DNA of 64,000 nucleotides from Sphingomonas piscis. Its GTDB lineage: Bacteria; Pseudomonadota; Alphaproteobacteria; Sphingomonadales; Sphingomonadaceae. Shown here piece by piece: positions 9,898-19,182 of the stretch. Location of the stretch: positions 682,001-746,000 of the forward strand of contig NZ_CP049869.1 of NCBI RefSeq assembly GCF_011300455.1, read 5' to 3'. The notes under the pieces were generated by a model. The model saw nothing but the letters and a program-made list of their open reading frames with translations. It was not told the DNA's origin and made no database searches. The position numbers and the translations under genes are program-made. The stretch's first letter is position 1, and each line of letters starts with the position of its first letter.

Positions 9898-9958
9898 TAA
9901 ACGTCCGGGCGCTGCAGCCGTGCCGTCAGGGGGCGAAAGGCGGTACGGGTGCCGCTCT

Positions 9959-11542
9959 TCAGAGGCTGAGGTTATAATAAAGCGAGAGGCGCCACTTGCC
10001 GTCGTATCCGGGGTAGGGTCGATCGATGACCCGAGCGCCCTCGAGACCCAGTTCCACTAGTTCCTTGTACCGCAATCGCACTCCGGCGCCCGCAGAGGCG
10101 AGGTCGAAGCGCTGGGACGGCAACGGTCCGCGGCGGTGATAGGAGAGCCGCGCCGCATCGCCGAACGCATAGATTTCGCTTTTCGTCAGATCGCCCTTGC
10201 CGAGCGGCTGATAGGCGAGCTCGAGCACGCCGCCGACGCCGCTGTCTCCGGTCAGGAAGCTGGTATCGAAGGCACGCCCCACCGTCGCACCGCCGACGGC
10301 GAACAGTTCGGCGCCAGGCAGCGGGTCGGGGCTGTATTGGCCGGTCAGCGTCGCCCGGCCGGAAAAGCGGGTCTCGACCTTCTGATCGACGCCGATGTTG
10401 CCGTTGACCTTGCGGAAGTTCGCTTTCGCGAGCGGGGAGATCACACGAGCATTCAAGATGTCGAGGCCATGGGACGCAATCGCGCTGGCGCTGATCGTGC
10501 GCTTCGGCGTGGCCGTCACAAAGCCTCCGCTGAGGCGCGCGGCCCGGGTCTGCTCCGTCGCGATGACGTTGCCGAACGCGGCATTCTCACTGTTCACGCC
10601 ATCGACGCCCAGGCTGACGTCCGCGGCCTGCTCGTAGGTGCGGATAACGGGATAGGTCAGCGCGACGGACACCAGCTTGGCGGTGCCCTCGATATTGAAG
10701 CGGCTGGCGCGGGTTCGAACCCAGGCAGCGTTGCTCGACAGGGTCAGGCCGTCGGCGCCGATTGGAACCGAATACGAAGCGCCGAGCTGCCGGTATCGGC
10801 GGATCTTCGCACTGTTCATCGCAGTGAAGCTCAGATGGTCGCCGTGGGTCGCCAGGCCATAGAAACTCAGCCGTGCTTGCGCGAGCAGGTCGCCGGCAAG
10901 GTCGGGGCCACGGTTGCCGATCCCGGTGACGAGTTGGGCGTGCTTCTGCTTGGCATTGACGATCAACTTCAGCGCATCGTTCGATCCCGAATTGTCGAAC
11001 TGCGTATCGAAGCTAAGGCCGGGGATTGCCCGCATCAGCGAGAATTGCCGCTGCATCGCCGCCTTCTCCAGCGGCTGTTGCCCAACGAGCCGCGCTGCCT
11101 GCTTCTGCAGCAGCGGCACCGGCCGGCCCTTGTTCGAGCGAACATCGACGCTGCCGATCGACCCTTCGGCAAGCTGGACCACGACGACATTTTTCTCGAA
11201 CGGCTGGTCGGGAACGGAGATGGTGTAGAGCGCAACGTCGCTCTTTTTATAAGCGCGCGACAATGCTCCTGCGAGCTCAACCAGCGTATCGCGGTTGATC
11301 GGGCGGCCGACGAAGGCCTCCGCCGCGGCTGCAACATTCACTGGTGCCTGGGCGCCTCGAAAGGCGATGCCCGCTATCGGCTGTCCATTGCCTACGGTCT
11401 CGACCTTCGTCTGACCGCTCGGGCCAGGTTTCCTGACGACCGGGGCGGGTGGACGTTGGTCAAGACGCTCGCGGGTGATGCCCGCACCGCCTGTCGGAAG
11501 CTGCTGCAATACGGCAGCAGCAAGCAGGATGCTCAATGCCAT
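9959..11542 (-). CDS. Two-partner-secretion outer-membrane transporter (ShlB/FhaC/HecB family)
   Basis: A 527-residue protein with an N-terminal hydrophobic signal (MALSILLAAAVLQQLP), a proline-rich linker, a POTRA-like region at about residues 60-150 (VGRPINRDTLVELAGALSRAY, then VVVVQLAEGSIGSVDV) and a C-terminal beta-barrel from about residue 200. The barrel contains the repeating alternation of polar and apolar residues and ends in WRLSLYYNLSL. TpsB proteins export an unfolded TpsA partner across the outer membrane. No large TpsA gene is present; the gene immediately upstream encodes a 149-residue Gly/Asn/Thr-rich protein. Family assignment is good; the cargo is unknown. Confidence 0.85.
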   Translation of the reverse strand: MALSILLAAAVLQQLPTGGAGITRERLDQRPPAPVVRKPGPSGQTKVETVGNGQPIAGIAFRGAQAPVNVAAAAEAFVGRPINRDTLVELAGALSRAYKKSDVALYTISVPDQPFEKNVVVVQLAEGSIGSVDVRSNKGRPVPLLQKQAARLVGQQPLEKAAMQRQFSLMRAIPGLSFDTQFDNSGSNDALKLIVNAKQKHAQLVTGIGNRGPDLAGDLLAQARLSFYGLATHGDHLSFTAMNSAKIRRYRQLGASYSVPIGADGLTLSSNAAWVRTRASRFNIEGTAKLVSVALTYPVIRTYEQAADVSLGVDGVNSENAAFGNVIATEQTRAARLSGGFVTATPKRTISASAIASHGLDILNARVISPLAKANFRKVNGNIGVDQKVETRFSGRATLTGQYSPDPLPGAELFAVGGATVGRAFDTSFLTGDSGVGGVLELAYQPLGKGDLTKSEIYAFGDAARLSYHRRGPLPSQRFDLASAGAGVRLRYKELVELGLEGARVIDRPYPGYDGKWRLSLYYNLSL

Positions 11543-11605
11543 GATGGCCCCCTTGGATGGACGGAGGCGCCGGCGCCTCGAAACGGGCGCCGGCGGCCGG
11601 GTAGA

Positions 11606-12055
11606 TCAATGCTTGAGGAGCGATCCGCCCAAGGTTCCGTTCACCGTCCCGTTAAGAGTGCCATTGACGAGGCCTCCGACGGTCCCATTCACCGTCGTCG
11701 TCACAGCACTGGTGACACTCGGGTTGGTGGGCTGAAGCCCGACCAGTGAGGCCACCTGCGGCGCCAGGACGAGCGATCCGCTGTTGGTGCTTGGATTGAC
11801 CACCGTCACGCCGAGCAGATTTCCGCCCGACACCGCACTGACCGTCGCCAGTTGGCCGGTCGTCGGGTTGGCAGCAAGGACGTTGAGCCCGATCAGCGGG
11901 CGAGGACCGCCGACCACGGTGCCGCGACCGAGATCCAGCCGGACGAGGTCGCCAAGCCGTCCTCCGGTGCCCGGAAGAAGCACGGAGGTTCCGCCTCCAA
12001 GCTGCACCAAGGTGTGGCCGCTGGTGTTATTGTTATCGCTAACATTACTGCGCAT
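11606..12055 (-). CDS. Short Gly/Asn/Thr-rich repetitive protein, possible cargo of the adjacent transporter
   Basis: A 149-residue protein with no recognisable domain. It is rich in Gly, Thr, Val and Asn. The C-terminal third is built from short imperfect repeats (VNGTVGGLVNGTLNG, then TVNGTLGGSLL), and the middle holds LGGGTSVLLPGTGG and LDLGRGTVVGG. An in-frame stop two codons before the ATG rules out an upstream signal peptide in this frame, and the N-terminus (MRSNVSDNNNTSG) is polar. It lies 63 bases upstream of the ShlB/FhaC-type transporter on the same strand. The gene is supported by its length, coherent composition and position. Its function is not recognised. Confidence 0.6.
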   Translation of the reverse strand: MRSNVSDNNNTSGHTLVQLGGGTSVLLPGTGGRLGDLVRLDLGRGTVVGGPRPLIGLNVLAANPTTGQLATVSAVSGGNLLGVTVVNPSTNSGSLVLAPQVASLVGLQPTNPSVTSAVTTTVNGTVGGLVNGTLNGTVNGTLGGSLLKH

Positions 12056-12094
12056 GACCTAGTGCGTCCGCGTCGACCCTAGTAGAAGCGGCGG

Positions 12095-13758
12095 ATGGCC
12101 ACACGTCTCGGTGCCCGCTCAGGCGGCCGCATTCTCGTCGATCAGCTTCGTATTCAGGGCTGCGACCGGATCTTCACCGTTCCCGGCGAAAGCTTCCTCG
12201 CTGTCCTAGACGCGCTTCATGACACGCCGGAGATCGACCTCGTCGTCTGCCGGCAGGAAGGCGGCGCCGCCTACATGGCAGACGCCGACGGCAAGATGAC
12301 CGGCCGCCCCGGCATCTGCTTCGTTACCCGCGGGCCCGGCGCCACCAACGCCAGCGGCGGCGTGCACGTCGCATTTCAGGATTCGACCCCGATGATCCTG
12401 TTCGTCGGCGATGTCGCCCGCGGTGACCGTGATCGGGAGGGGTTCCAGGAAGTCGACTTCCCTGCCTTCTTCGGCCCGATCGCGAAGTGGGCGGCGCGGA
12501 TCGACGATGCCCGCCGTATTCCCGAATATGTCGCCCGAGCCTACCGCGTTGCGACCTCGGGACGCCCCGGGCCCGTCGTGCTCGCCCTTCCAGAGGACAT
12601 GCTCCGAGACGAGGTCGAAGCCCTCGACCGCCCACTCGTCGCGCCGGTGGCAGAGGCACCGGACCCCGGCGCCATCGCGGCCTTGTTCGAACTTCTGAAG
12701 CACGCCTGCGCGCCGGTCGCCATCATCGGGGGCGCCGACTGGAACCCGCGCGCCGCGCATCATTTCGCTACTTTCGCGCACCGCCATGGTATCCCTGTCG
12801 CCGCCAGTTTCCGCCGCCAGGACGCGATTTCCAACAGCTGCGGCGTCTACGCCGGCAACACCGGTTACGGCCCCAATCCCCAATTGCTCCAGCGCATCCG
12901 CGAGGCCGACCTGATCCTGGCCGTGGGTACCCGGCTCGGAGAATCCACCACCGAAGGCTACACGCTGATCACACCCGACCACCCCGGACAGACCCTCTTC
13001 CACGTCCATCCCGACCCGAACGAACTCGACCGCGTCTTCCGCACGGACCTGCCGATCTGTTCCGACATGGGGAGTTCGCGGAAAGCATTGCCACCTGGCA
13101 TGACCCGGACCTCATCCGCTTCTCGGCAGGCGACGAAGCCCACGCGCAATGGCTCAATTGGAGCACTCCCAAGCCGCGCGACGGCGTGACCCTCGACCTC
13201 GGCCCCTGCGTCGCGACCATGCGCGACAAGCTTCCGGAGACTACAATCATCTGCAACGGCGCCGGTAACTATTCGGGCTGGTGGCACCGCTACTGGCGTT
13301 ACGGCTCCATGCCGACCCAGCTTGCCCCGACCAGTGGCACCATGGGCTACGGTCTTCCCGCCGCTGTCGCCGCTGCCCTGCGCTTCAAGGACCGTCCGGT
13401 GGTGTGCGTCACCGGGGACGGCGACTTCCTGATGAACGGCCAGGAACTCGCTACCGCCGTCCAGTACGGCGCCGACCTGCTGGTGATCGTCGTCGACAAT
13501 GGCAGCTACGGCACCATCCGCATGCACCAGGAACGCGACTATCCGAACCGCGTCTCAGGCACCCGCCTCGCCAATCCGGATTTTGCTGCCCTCGCCCTCG
13601 CGTTCGGAGGCTGGTCCGAAGTGGTTGAGCGCACCGATGACTTCGCCCCGGCGTTCGATCGCGCCTTGGAACGCGGCGGCATCCGGCTGATTCACTGCAA
13701 GACGGACGTCGAACAGATCACCAATGCGCGGACGCTCAGCGACCTTCGTCAACGCTGA
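12095..13758 (+). pseudogene. ThDP-dependent acetolactate synthase-like enzyme, reading frame broken once
   Basis: Two rightward frames join into one thiamine-diphosphate enzyme of about 555 residues. The first (from 12095) has VPGESFLAVLDAL with the catalytic Glu in CRQEGGAAYMADADG and the central domain. The second has the C-terminal ThDP-binding module (GTMGYGLPAAVAAALRF, then VTGDGDFLMNGQELATA and VDNGSYGTIRMHQE). The break is at GGGG 13069-13072; one extra G restores SDMGEFAESIATWHDPD. The family includes acetolactate synthase, oxalyl-CoA decarboxylase and other decarboxylases, so the substrate is uncertain. No ilvN-like small subunit is adjacent, arguing against a standard biosynthetic acetolactate synthase. 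Confidence 0.8.
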
Positions 13759-13952
13759 GGCTGCGCCGCCTCGAACAGCTTCTGGTTGAGGATAAAGATG
13801 CGGCAGGTCTCCTGCCTCTCGTCGGCCGCTTGTTCCGGTTTCCGGTGCACGTCGACGCTGACCCGCGGCTGATCGGGTTGCCCGAACTTCGGCAACAGTT
13901 CATCGAGCGGCGCGCCGAAGCTTCCGGGCGCCCCCTTGCGGCCTTGGGCCAT
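13749..13952 (-). CDS. Small conserved-looking hypothetical protein
   Basis: A 67-residue charged soluble protein (MAQGRKGAPGSFGAPLDELL at the start, then a Pro/Arg-rich middle and CRIFILNQKLFEAAQPQR at the end). Its ATG at 13952 is preceded by GGGAG eight bases upstream, a good ribosome-binding site, which is the main reason to accept it. It overlaps the end of the convergent ThDP enzyme by 10 bases. I recognise no family. A spurious frame cannot be excluded. Confidence 0.45.
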   Translation of the reverse strand: MAQGRKGAPGSFGAPLDELLPKFGQPDQPRVSVDVHRKPEQAADERQETCRIFILNQKLFEAAQPQR

Positions 13953-14045
13953 GGGTCGTCTCCCGCACTGTGTACCGAGCGGATGAGTCTACGATTGAAA
14001 CTGATTTTCGGTCCGCACATCTCCGAGGCGGACGAATTACTTGTG

Positions 14046-14837
14046 CTAAATCAAACCCGCCAGCGGGCTCGACGGGTCGGCATAGCGCCGCTTCTGCATC
14101 CGCCCGGCGAAATAGGCCATTCGCCCGGCCTCAACCGCTGATTTCATCGCCCGCGCCATCAGCACCGGGTCCTTGGCTTCGGCAATCGCCGTATTCATCA
14201 GCACGCCGTCGCAGCCGAGCTCCATCGCCTCGGCCGCATCGCTTGCCGTGCCGACGCCGGCATCGACCAGCACCGGCACCTTGGCGCCCTCGACGATCAG
14301 CCGGATGGTGACGAGGTTCTGCAGGCCGAGCCCCGACCCGATTGGCGCGCCAAGCGGCATGATCGCCACCGCGCCGGCATCTTCAAGCTGCTTCGCAGCG
14401 ATGGGATCGTCGGTGCAATAGACCATCGGCTCGAAGCCCTCCTTGGCCAGCACCTCGGTCGCGCGCAGGGTCTCCACCATGTTCGGGTAGAGCGTCTTGG
14501 CCTCGCCCAGCACCTCCAGCTTCACGAGGTTCCACCCGCCCGCCTCGCGCGCCAGCCGAAGCGTCCGGATTGCATCCTCGGCGGTGAAGCAGCCGGCGGT
14601 ATTCGGAAGATAGGTGACCTTCTTCGGGTCGATATAGTCCATCAGCACCGGCTGGTTCGGGTCGGAGATGTTGACCCGCCGCACGGCAACCGTGACGATC
14701 TCCGCGCCCGATGCCTCGACGGCCGCAGCGTTTTGAGCGAAGTCCTTATATTTGCCGGTGCCGACGATCAGGCGCGAGGTGAAGGTTCGTCCTGCAACGG
14801 TCCAGGTGTCGGCGCTGATATTCACGGGCGCGTTCAT
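14046..14837 (-). CDS. thiG: Thiazole synthase ThiG
   Basis: A 263-residue TIM-barrel enzyme that forms the thiazole phosphate of thiamine from 1-deoxyxylulose 5-phosphate, dehydroglycine and the ThiS thiocarboxylate. Visible are [15 protein letters not shown], the Schiff-base lysine Lys106 in [30 protein letters not shown] segment and the phosphate-binding [21 protein letters not shown]. Its ATG shares a base with the stop of thiS (TGATG at 14835-14839), giving a two-gene leftward operon. No TPP riboswitch was seen in the 38-base divergent gap upstream of thiS. Confidence 0.96.
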   Translation of the reverse strand: MNAPVNISADTWTVAGRTFTSRLIVGTGKYKDFAQNAAAVEASGAEIVTVAVRRVNISDPNQPVLMDYIDPKKVTYLPNTAGCFTAEDAIRTLRLAREAGGWNLVKLEVLGEAKTLYPNMVETLRATEVLAKEGFEPMVYCTDDPIAAKQLEDAGAVAIMPLGAPIGSGLGLQNLVTIRLIVEGAKVPVLVDAGVGTASDAAEAMELGCDGVLMNTAIAEAKDPVLMARAMKSAVEAGRMAYFAGRMQKRRYADPSSPLAGLI

Positions 14838-15055
14838 CAGCCGCCTCCAACGAAATGAACGATCTCGAAATCGTCGCCGTCTTCCACCTTGATCTCCGCG
14901 AGCGTCGATTTGGGCACCAGTTCGACGTTGCGTTCCACCCCGACGCGGCCCGGGTCGAACCCAAGTTCACGCACCAGATCGGCGATGCTGATTCCAGGCG
15001 CCACGCGGCGATGCTCGCCGTTGACTCGGATGGAGAGGGATTCGTCCAAGCTCAT
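14837..15055 (-). CDS. thiS: Sulfur carrier protein ThiS
   Basis: A 72-residue ubiquitin-like protein ending in Gly-Gly-Gly. The C-terminal Gly-Gly is adenylated and converted to the thiocarboxylate that donates sulfur to ThiG. It has the usual features: [20 protein letters not shown] at the start and [12 protein letters not shown] at the end. I chose the ATG at 15055; a TTG two codons upstream is possible. It is directly coupled to thiG. It is divergent from aroQ with only 38 bases between the starts. Confidence 0.92.
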   Translation of the reverse strand: MSLDESLSIRVNGEHRRVAPGISIADLVRELGFDPGRVGVERNVELVPKSTLAEIKVEDGDDFEIVHFVGGG

Positions 15056-15093
15056 TGACAAGCGCAGATAGGAAGCTGCACGCCGCAGCGCAA

Positions 15094-15534
15094 ATGGCGA
15101 AGACGATCCTTGTTCTCAACGGCCCCAACCTCAACCGCCTCGGCAAGCGGGAGCCGGAAATCTACGGCACGCAAACCCTCGACGACATCGCCGCCATGGT
15201 GGTGGAGCATGCAGCCAAGCTCGGCTTTACCGCCGACGTCCGGCAGTCCAACCATGAAGGTCACCTCATCGACTGGCTGCACGAGGCGGAGGACACCGAC
15301 GCGGCTGCTGTCATCATCAACCCCGGCGGCTACAGCCACACGTCCGTCGCGCTCCACGATGCGGTGAAGGCGATCAGGACTCCGGTCATCGAGGTGCATC
15401 TTAGCGACCCCGAAACCCGCGAAGCGTTCCGCCACATCGACTATGTCGGAATGGCCGCAACGCAGGTGATCAAGGGACAGGGCGCGCAAGGTTACCTGTC
15501 TGCACTGGACGTAGCGGCCCGGCTCTGCGAGTAG
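15094..15534 (+). CDS. aroQ: Type II 3-dehydroquinate dehydratase
   Basis: A 146-residue shikimate-pathway enzyme that converts 3-dehydroquinate to 3-dehydroshikimate. The type II signature is clear: ILVLNGPNLNRLGKREPEIYG with catalytic Tyr24, SNHEGHLIDWLHEA, the INPGGYSHTSVAL segment and VIEVHLSDPETREAFRH with the catalytic His. The ATG at 15094 gives the standard N-terminus; upstream in-frame codons add nothing family-like. It is followed 53 bases later by accBC, the common alphaproteobacterial order aroQ-accB-accC. Confidence 0.96.
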   Translation: MAKTILVLNGPNLNRLGKREPEIYGTQTLDDIAAMVVEHAAKLGFTADVRQSNHEGHLIDWLHEAEDTDAAAVIINPGGYSHTSVALHDAVKAIRTPVIEVHLSDPETREAFRHIDYVGMAATQVIKGQGAQGYLSALDVAARLCE

Positions 15535-15587
15535 GCCGCGCTTGAGGGCCGTCTGGGCCGCACGAATTTAACAAGGGAAAGAAAGCC

Positions 15588-16079
15588 ATGGCAGACCGCG
15601 AGGAGAACGGTGCAATGCGCATCGATCCGGCGCTGGTGCGTGAGCTTGCCGAGCTCCTCACCACCAACGAGCTGACCGAGATCGAAGTCGAAGACGGCGA
15701 CCGCAAGATCAAGGTCGTCCGCAATCCTGCGCCGGTGTTCGCCGGGGCGGCACCTGCCCCCGCTCCCGTTGCTGCTGCCCCAGCCGCAGCAGCCACGCCC
15801 GCCGCGTCAACTGCCGAAGCGCCGGCTTCGGCCGAGGAAGCGAGCGGCGAAACGGTGAAATCGCCGATGGTCGGAACCGCCTTTCTCGCAGGACAGCCCG
15901 GTGCCAAGCCCTTCGTCAGTGTCGGCGATGCGGTGAAGGCGGGCGACACCCTGCTGATCGTCGAAGCGATGAAGGTCATGAACCCGATCACAGCGCCGAA
16001 TGGCGGCGTGGTGAAGAAGATCATGGTCGCCGACGCGCAGCCGGTTGAATATGACCAGCCGCTCGTCGTCATCGGCTGA
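15588..16079 (+). CDS. accB: Biotin carboxyl carrier protein of acetyl-CoA carboxylase
   Basis: A 163-residue BCCP. The N-terminal domain ([20 protein letters not shown]) is followed by an Ala/Pro-rich flexible linker at about residues 48-85, then the biotinyl domain with biotinylated Lys129 in [10 protein letters not shown]. It carries CO2 as carboxybiotin between AccC and the carboxyltransferase for malonyl-CoA formation. A GGGAAAGAAAGCC-type ribosome-binding sequence precedes the ATG. It is eight bases upstream of accC, its catalytic partner. Confidence 0.96.
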   Translation: MADREENGAMRIDPALVRELAELLTTNELTEIEVEDGDRKIKVVRNPAPVFAGAAPAPAPVAAAPAAAATPAASTAEAPASAEEASGETVKSPMVGTAFLAGQPGAKPFVSVGDAVKAGDTLLIVEAMKVMNPITAPNGGVVKKIMVADAQPVEYDQPLVVIG

Positions 16080-16087
16080 GCGGGCCC

Positions 16088-17440
16088 ATGACCATTAAGA
16101 AGCTGCTGATCGCCAATCGCGGCGAGATCGCGCTGCGTATCCACCGTGCCTGTCATGAAATGGGCATCAAGACGGTGGCGGTTCACTCCACCGCCGACGC
16201 CGACGCAATGCACGTCCGGTTGGCGGACGAAACCGTTTGCATCGGTCCGCCTTCTGCCACGGATTCCTACCTCAACATTCCGGCAATCATCTCGGCGGCG
16301 GAGATCGTCCACGCCGACGCCATCCATCCTGGCTACGGCTTCTTGTCGGAGAACGCCCAGTTCGCGGAGATCGTGGAAAGCCACGGGATCATCTGGGTCG
16401 GCCCCAAGCCTGAACATATCCGCACCATGGGCGACAAGATCGAGGCGAAGCGCACCGCCGCCGCGCTCGGCCTGCCACTGGTTCCCGGCTCGCCCGGCCC
16501 ACTGGACAGCGTCGCCGACGCCCACAGGCTGGCGGAAGAGATCGGCTATCCGGTCCTCATCAAGGCGGCATCCGGCGGCGGCGGCCGCGGCATGAAGGTG
16601 GTCCCGTCGGAGGATCAGCTCGAGGCGCTGATGGCGCAGGCGTCGTCCGAGGCGAAGGCGGCGTTCGGCGACGACACCGTCTACATGGAAAAATATCTCG
16701 GCGACCCGAAGCATATCGAGTTCCAGGTTTTCGGCGACGGCAATGGCGCCGCCATTCACCTCGGTGAACGCGACTGCTCGGTCCAGCGCCGCCACCAGAA
16801 GGTCATCGAGGAAGCGCCTTCCCCCGTCATCTCCGCCGAGCAGCGCGCGCACATGGGCGAGGTCGTCCGCAAGGCCATGGCCGACATGGGCTATCGCGGC
16901 GCCGGCACCATCGAATTCCTCTACGAAAATGGCGAATTTTACTTCATCGAGATGAACACCCGGCTGCAGGTCGAGCATCCGGTGACCGAGATGATCAGCG
17001 GAATGGACCTGGTTCGCGAACAGATACGGGTGGCCTGCGGTGAGGGCCTAAGCGTCACACAGGACGAGGTTCACCTCAACGGCCATGCTATCGAATGCCG
17101 GATCAATGCCGAGGATCCGCAAACCTTCATGCCCTCGCCCGGGCTGGTGAAGAATTATGTCGCGCCCGGCGGCATGCATGTCCGAGTCGATAGCGGCCTC
17201 TACACCGGCTACCGCGTGCCGCCTTATTACGACAGCATGATCGGCAAGCTGATCGTCTATGGCGCCGATCGCAACGAGGCCATTCGCCGCCTCAAGCGGG
17301 CTCTCGAGGAGTTCGTGGTCGAGGGGATGAAGACGACCATCCCGTTGCACCAAAGGATCATCGCCGATCCCGCATTCACCGGCGGCGACTACACGATCAA
17401 GTGGCTGGAAAAATGGCTTGAGGAAAATCCCGCCGCCTGA
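16088..17440 (+). CDS. accC: Biotin carboxylase subunit of acetyl-CoA carboxylase
   Basis: A 450-residue ATP-grasp enzyme that carboxylates biotin on AccB using ATP and bicarbonate. The N-terminal [20 protein letters not shown], the ATP-binding loop [25 protein letters not shown], the [21 protein letters not shown] segment and [18 protein letters not shown] are all present. Length and start ([13 protein letters not shown]) are standard. It is the last gene of aroQ-accB-accC; the next gene is convergent with 3 bases between stops. Confidence 0.97.
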   Translation: MTIKKLLIANRGEIALRIHRACHEMGIKTVAVHSTADADAMHVRLADETVCIGPPSATDSYLNIPAIISAAEIVHADAIHPGYGFLSENAQFAEIVESHGIIWVGPKPEHIRTMGDKIEAKRTAAALGLPLVPGSPGPLDSVADAHRLAEEIGYPVLIKAASGGGGRGMKVVPSEDQLEALMAQASSEAKAAFGDDTVYMEKYLGDPKHIEFQVFGDGNGAAIHLGERDCSVQRRHQKVIEEAPSPVISAEQRAHMGEVVRKAMADMGYRGAGTIEFLYENGEFYFIEMNTRLQVEHPVTEMISGMDLVREQIRVACGEGLSVTQDEVHLNGHAIECRINAEDPQTFMPSPGLVKNYVAPGGMHVRVDSGLYTGYRVPPYYDSMIGKLIVYGADRNEAIRRLKRALEEFVVEGMKTTIPLHQRIIADPAFTGGDYTIKWLEKWLEENPAA

Positions 17441-17443
17441 CGC

Positions 17444-17950
17444 TTATTGGTAGTCTGCCGTCACCGCGAACGTGCCGGTATAGAGCCCGTCCGGTGTTGC
17501 ATTGGTCAGGGTCAGCGTTCCGCCGATGTTGAAATCGGTCCCGGGAAAGCCGGAGTTGGCCAGAACCAGCGAGCTTGGTGCGCTGGTGGTCATGGTAATC
17601 GTCCCATAAGGGCCCGTCAGCGTCATGCTCGGCGGCACGTTGATCTGCACGGGCGACTGCTTGCTTCCCTGAACATTATAGGTCGCCGGCGACGTGGCTC
17701 CGGTGCACGTCAGTGTCGCGGGGCAGGTGAAGACGCCGTTCTGCCCGATCGACACACTCGCCGTGAAGTTGGTCGCCGCAGACAGGAGGATGGTGCCGAA
17801 ACTCAAGTCGGCAACCCGCGAAATGACGAGTGGCTTGTTGACCGATGCGGCGACCGCGGCCGTCGTCGTCGCAGCCGCTGCTGGAACGGCGCAACATGCG
17901 GCTACCAGCAAGGCAGCAACAGCACTCGATTTACGCCAACTTGCAGTCAT
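17444..17950 (-). CDS. DUF4402 secreted protein
   Basis: A 168-residue protein with a signal peptide (hydrophobic stretch at about residues 9-26, AAA cleavage region) and one DUF4402 domain. Family hallmarks are PLVISRVADLSFGTIL near residue 40 and the C-terminal GLYTGTFAVTADYQ. DUF4402 proteins are small beta-rich surface or pilus-like proteins of Sphingomonads. A second member lies at 60809-61339. CPATLTCTGA suggests one disulfide. Function is unknown; export is well supported. Confidence 0.85.
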   Translation of the reverse strand: MTASWRKSSAVAALLVAACCAVPAAAATTTAAVAASVNKPLVISRVADLSFGTILLSAATNFTASVSIGQNGVFTCPATLTCTGATSPATYNVQGSKQSPVQINVPPSMTLTGPYGTITMTTSAPSSLVLANSGFPGTDFNIGGTLTLTNATPDGLYTGTFAVTADYQ

Positions 17951-18071
17951 TCCATCCCCGCCACAGCCACGGCTGTCGAACGCAGCACGGCCATGGTGAA
18001 GGGGCTTTTAACCCTTTGCGGCTTTCGAGTTTCTTGGGCTTTATGGTTAACGACAGCTTAGGAGGTCAGGA

Positions 18072-18623
18072 TCATGCCGCGCCAAGCTGCGCCAGATGCG
18101 CTTGCTCGGCTTCTTCGATCAGCTCCGCGGCGCGCTCCGGCCCACCGACACTCAGCACCTCATAGCTCTGACCGCGCATCCGTTTGTAGGTCTGGAAGAA
18201 AACGGTGACTTCATCGACGAAGGTCCGCCCGAGCTGGTCGATGTGATCGACCTGGCTGAACAATTTGCTCTCCGTCAGCCGGGCAATGATCCGATCATTG
18301 CGCTTGGCCTTCTTGCCAACCTTCTGCTGCACCGATTCCATCACGCCGAGAATGCGGACCTTGACGATGCAGCCCACCGGTAGCGGGGCTTCGGGCAGGA
18401 TCAGAAGGTCAACCGGATCCCCGTCGCCACCCAGCGTGGAGGGGATAAAGGCGAAATCGAACGGGAACACCATGCCCATCGGCAGGAACTTGCCGATCCG
18501 GAAGCGATGGCTTTCGGGGTCGTAATAGACCTTCACGCGCGATCCCGCGGGTGCCTCGACGATCGCCTGGCAAGTGGAGGACGCGCGGTCGAGTTCGTGC
18601 GGCAATTGTTCTAGAGGAATCAT
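18072..18623 (-). CDS. ppa: Inorganic pyrophosphatase-family protein
   Basis: A protein of 183 residues from the ATG at 18623; a TTG one codon upstream is possible. It hydrolyses pyrophosphate to drive biosynthesis. The type I active-site core is present: IPSTLGGDGDPVDLLIL, with the aspartates at about residues 67-72, plus the RVKVYYDPESHRFRI and FPFDFAFIPS segments. The C-terminal half (KRNDRIIARLTESKLF, then FFQTYKRMRGQ) resembles the divergent branch that replaces the canonical Ppa in some bacteria. I therefore use the symbol with some caution. Confidence 0.82.
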   Translation of the reverse strand: MIPLEQLPHELDRASSTCQAIVEAPAGSRVKVYYDPESHRFRIGKFLPMGMVFPFDFAFIPSTLGGDGDPVDLLILPEAPLPVGCIVKVRILGVMESVQQKVGKKAKRNDRIIARLTESKLFSQVDHIDQLGRTFVDEVTVFFQTYKRMRGQSYEVLSVGGPERAAELIEEAEQAHLAQLGAA

Positions 18624-18669
18624 CAACGCTCAATCCCGCACCTGATGGAAAGTTGCTTTTGGGGAGCGC

Positions 18670-19047
18670 TTACGACTTCTTGCCCTTGCCGCTTCCCTTT
18701 GCCTGCTCGGCGGCGATCGCTTCCAGTGCCTTGCGCCCGACGTCCTTGGCAAGGTCCCACATCACCTGCCCGTCTTTGCCCGCTTTGCCGGACAAGGTCT
18801 TCAGCTGGTCGCCCGCGTCATCGGCCAGCGCATGCGCCTTCTTATTGTCCTTGAGCGCCGCGGCCATCGAGACCAATGCAGCCGCGACCACATCGGCAAC
18901 CAGCGGGTTCTGCGTCAGAGCCTTCATGCCCTCGACGGCCGTGCTGACCGGGCTTTTGGGAGCTTTCGCTGCCTTCACCGATGATGCTTCGGCCTTCTTG
19001 GACTTTTTCAGCTTCTTCTCGGCCTTGCTCTTCTTGTCTTTTGGCAC
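18670..19047 (-). CDS. Lysine-rich small protein of unknown function
   Basis: A 125-residue protein. The first 30 residues are almost entirely Lys, Ala and Ser (KDKKSKAEKKLKKSKKAE), followed by predicted helices (ALTQNPLVADVVAAALVSMAAALKD) and a Gly/Lys tail. The start is GTG at 19047 with AAGGA seven bases before it. The basic N-terminus could bind nucleic acid or polyphosphate; the gene is divergent from ppk1 about 135 bases away. That is only a positional hint. No known domain is recognised. Confidence 0.65.
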   Translation of the reverse strand: MPKDKKSKAEKKLKKSKKAEASSVKAAKAPKSPVSTAVEGMKALTQNPLVADVVAAALVSMAAALKDNKKAHALADDAGDQLKTLSGKAGKDGQVMWDLAKDVGRKALEAIAAEQAKGSGKGKKS

Positions 19048-19182
19048 GTGCGTCCTTTCTCCACATCGAGCGTTGGCTGCTCACATTTCCTTGCTGTCAT
19101 ATCAGTGTAACACGGCTCTGTTTCAACTTGGCGACATGAATTGGCGAAAAGCGCAGGCGATCCTAAGCGTTCCGGCAAGCTG

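Noticed and set aside
10136-11749. Long rightward frame opposite the secretion transporter
   Set aside because: Arg/Ala/Gly-rich composition with no motif; it mirrors the transporter gene, which has clear POTRA and barrel features.
12487-13758. Second rightward frame in the ThDP enzyme as an independent gene
   Set aside because: Its N-terminal half is a shadow of the first frame. Only the part after 13070 is real, as the continuation of the same enzyme after a frame break.
14837-15093. TPP riboswitch upstream of thiS
   Set aside because: Only 38 bases separate thiS and aroQ starts; no CTGAGA/ACCTGA-type core was seen.
15470-16978. Long leftward frame opposite accBC
   Set aside because: accB and accC are unmistakable on the other strand.
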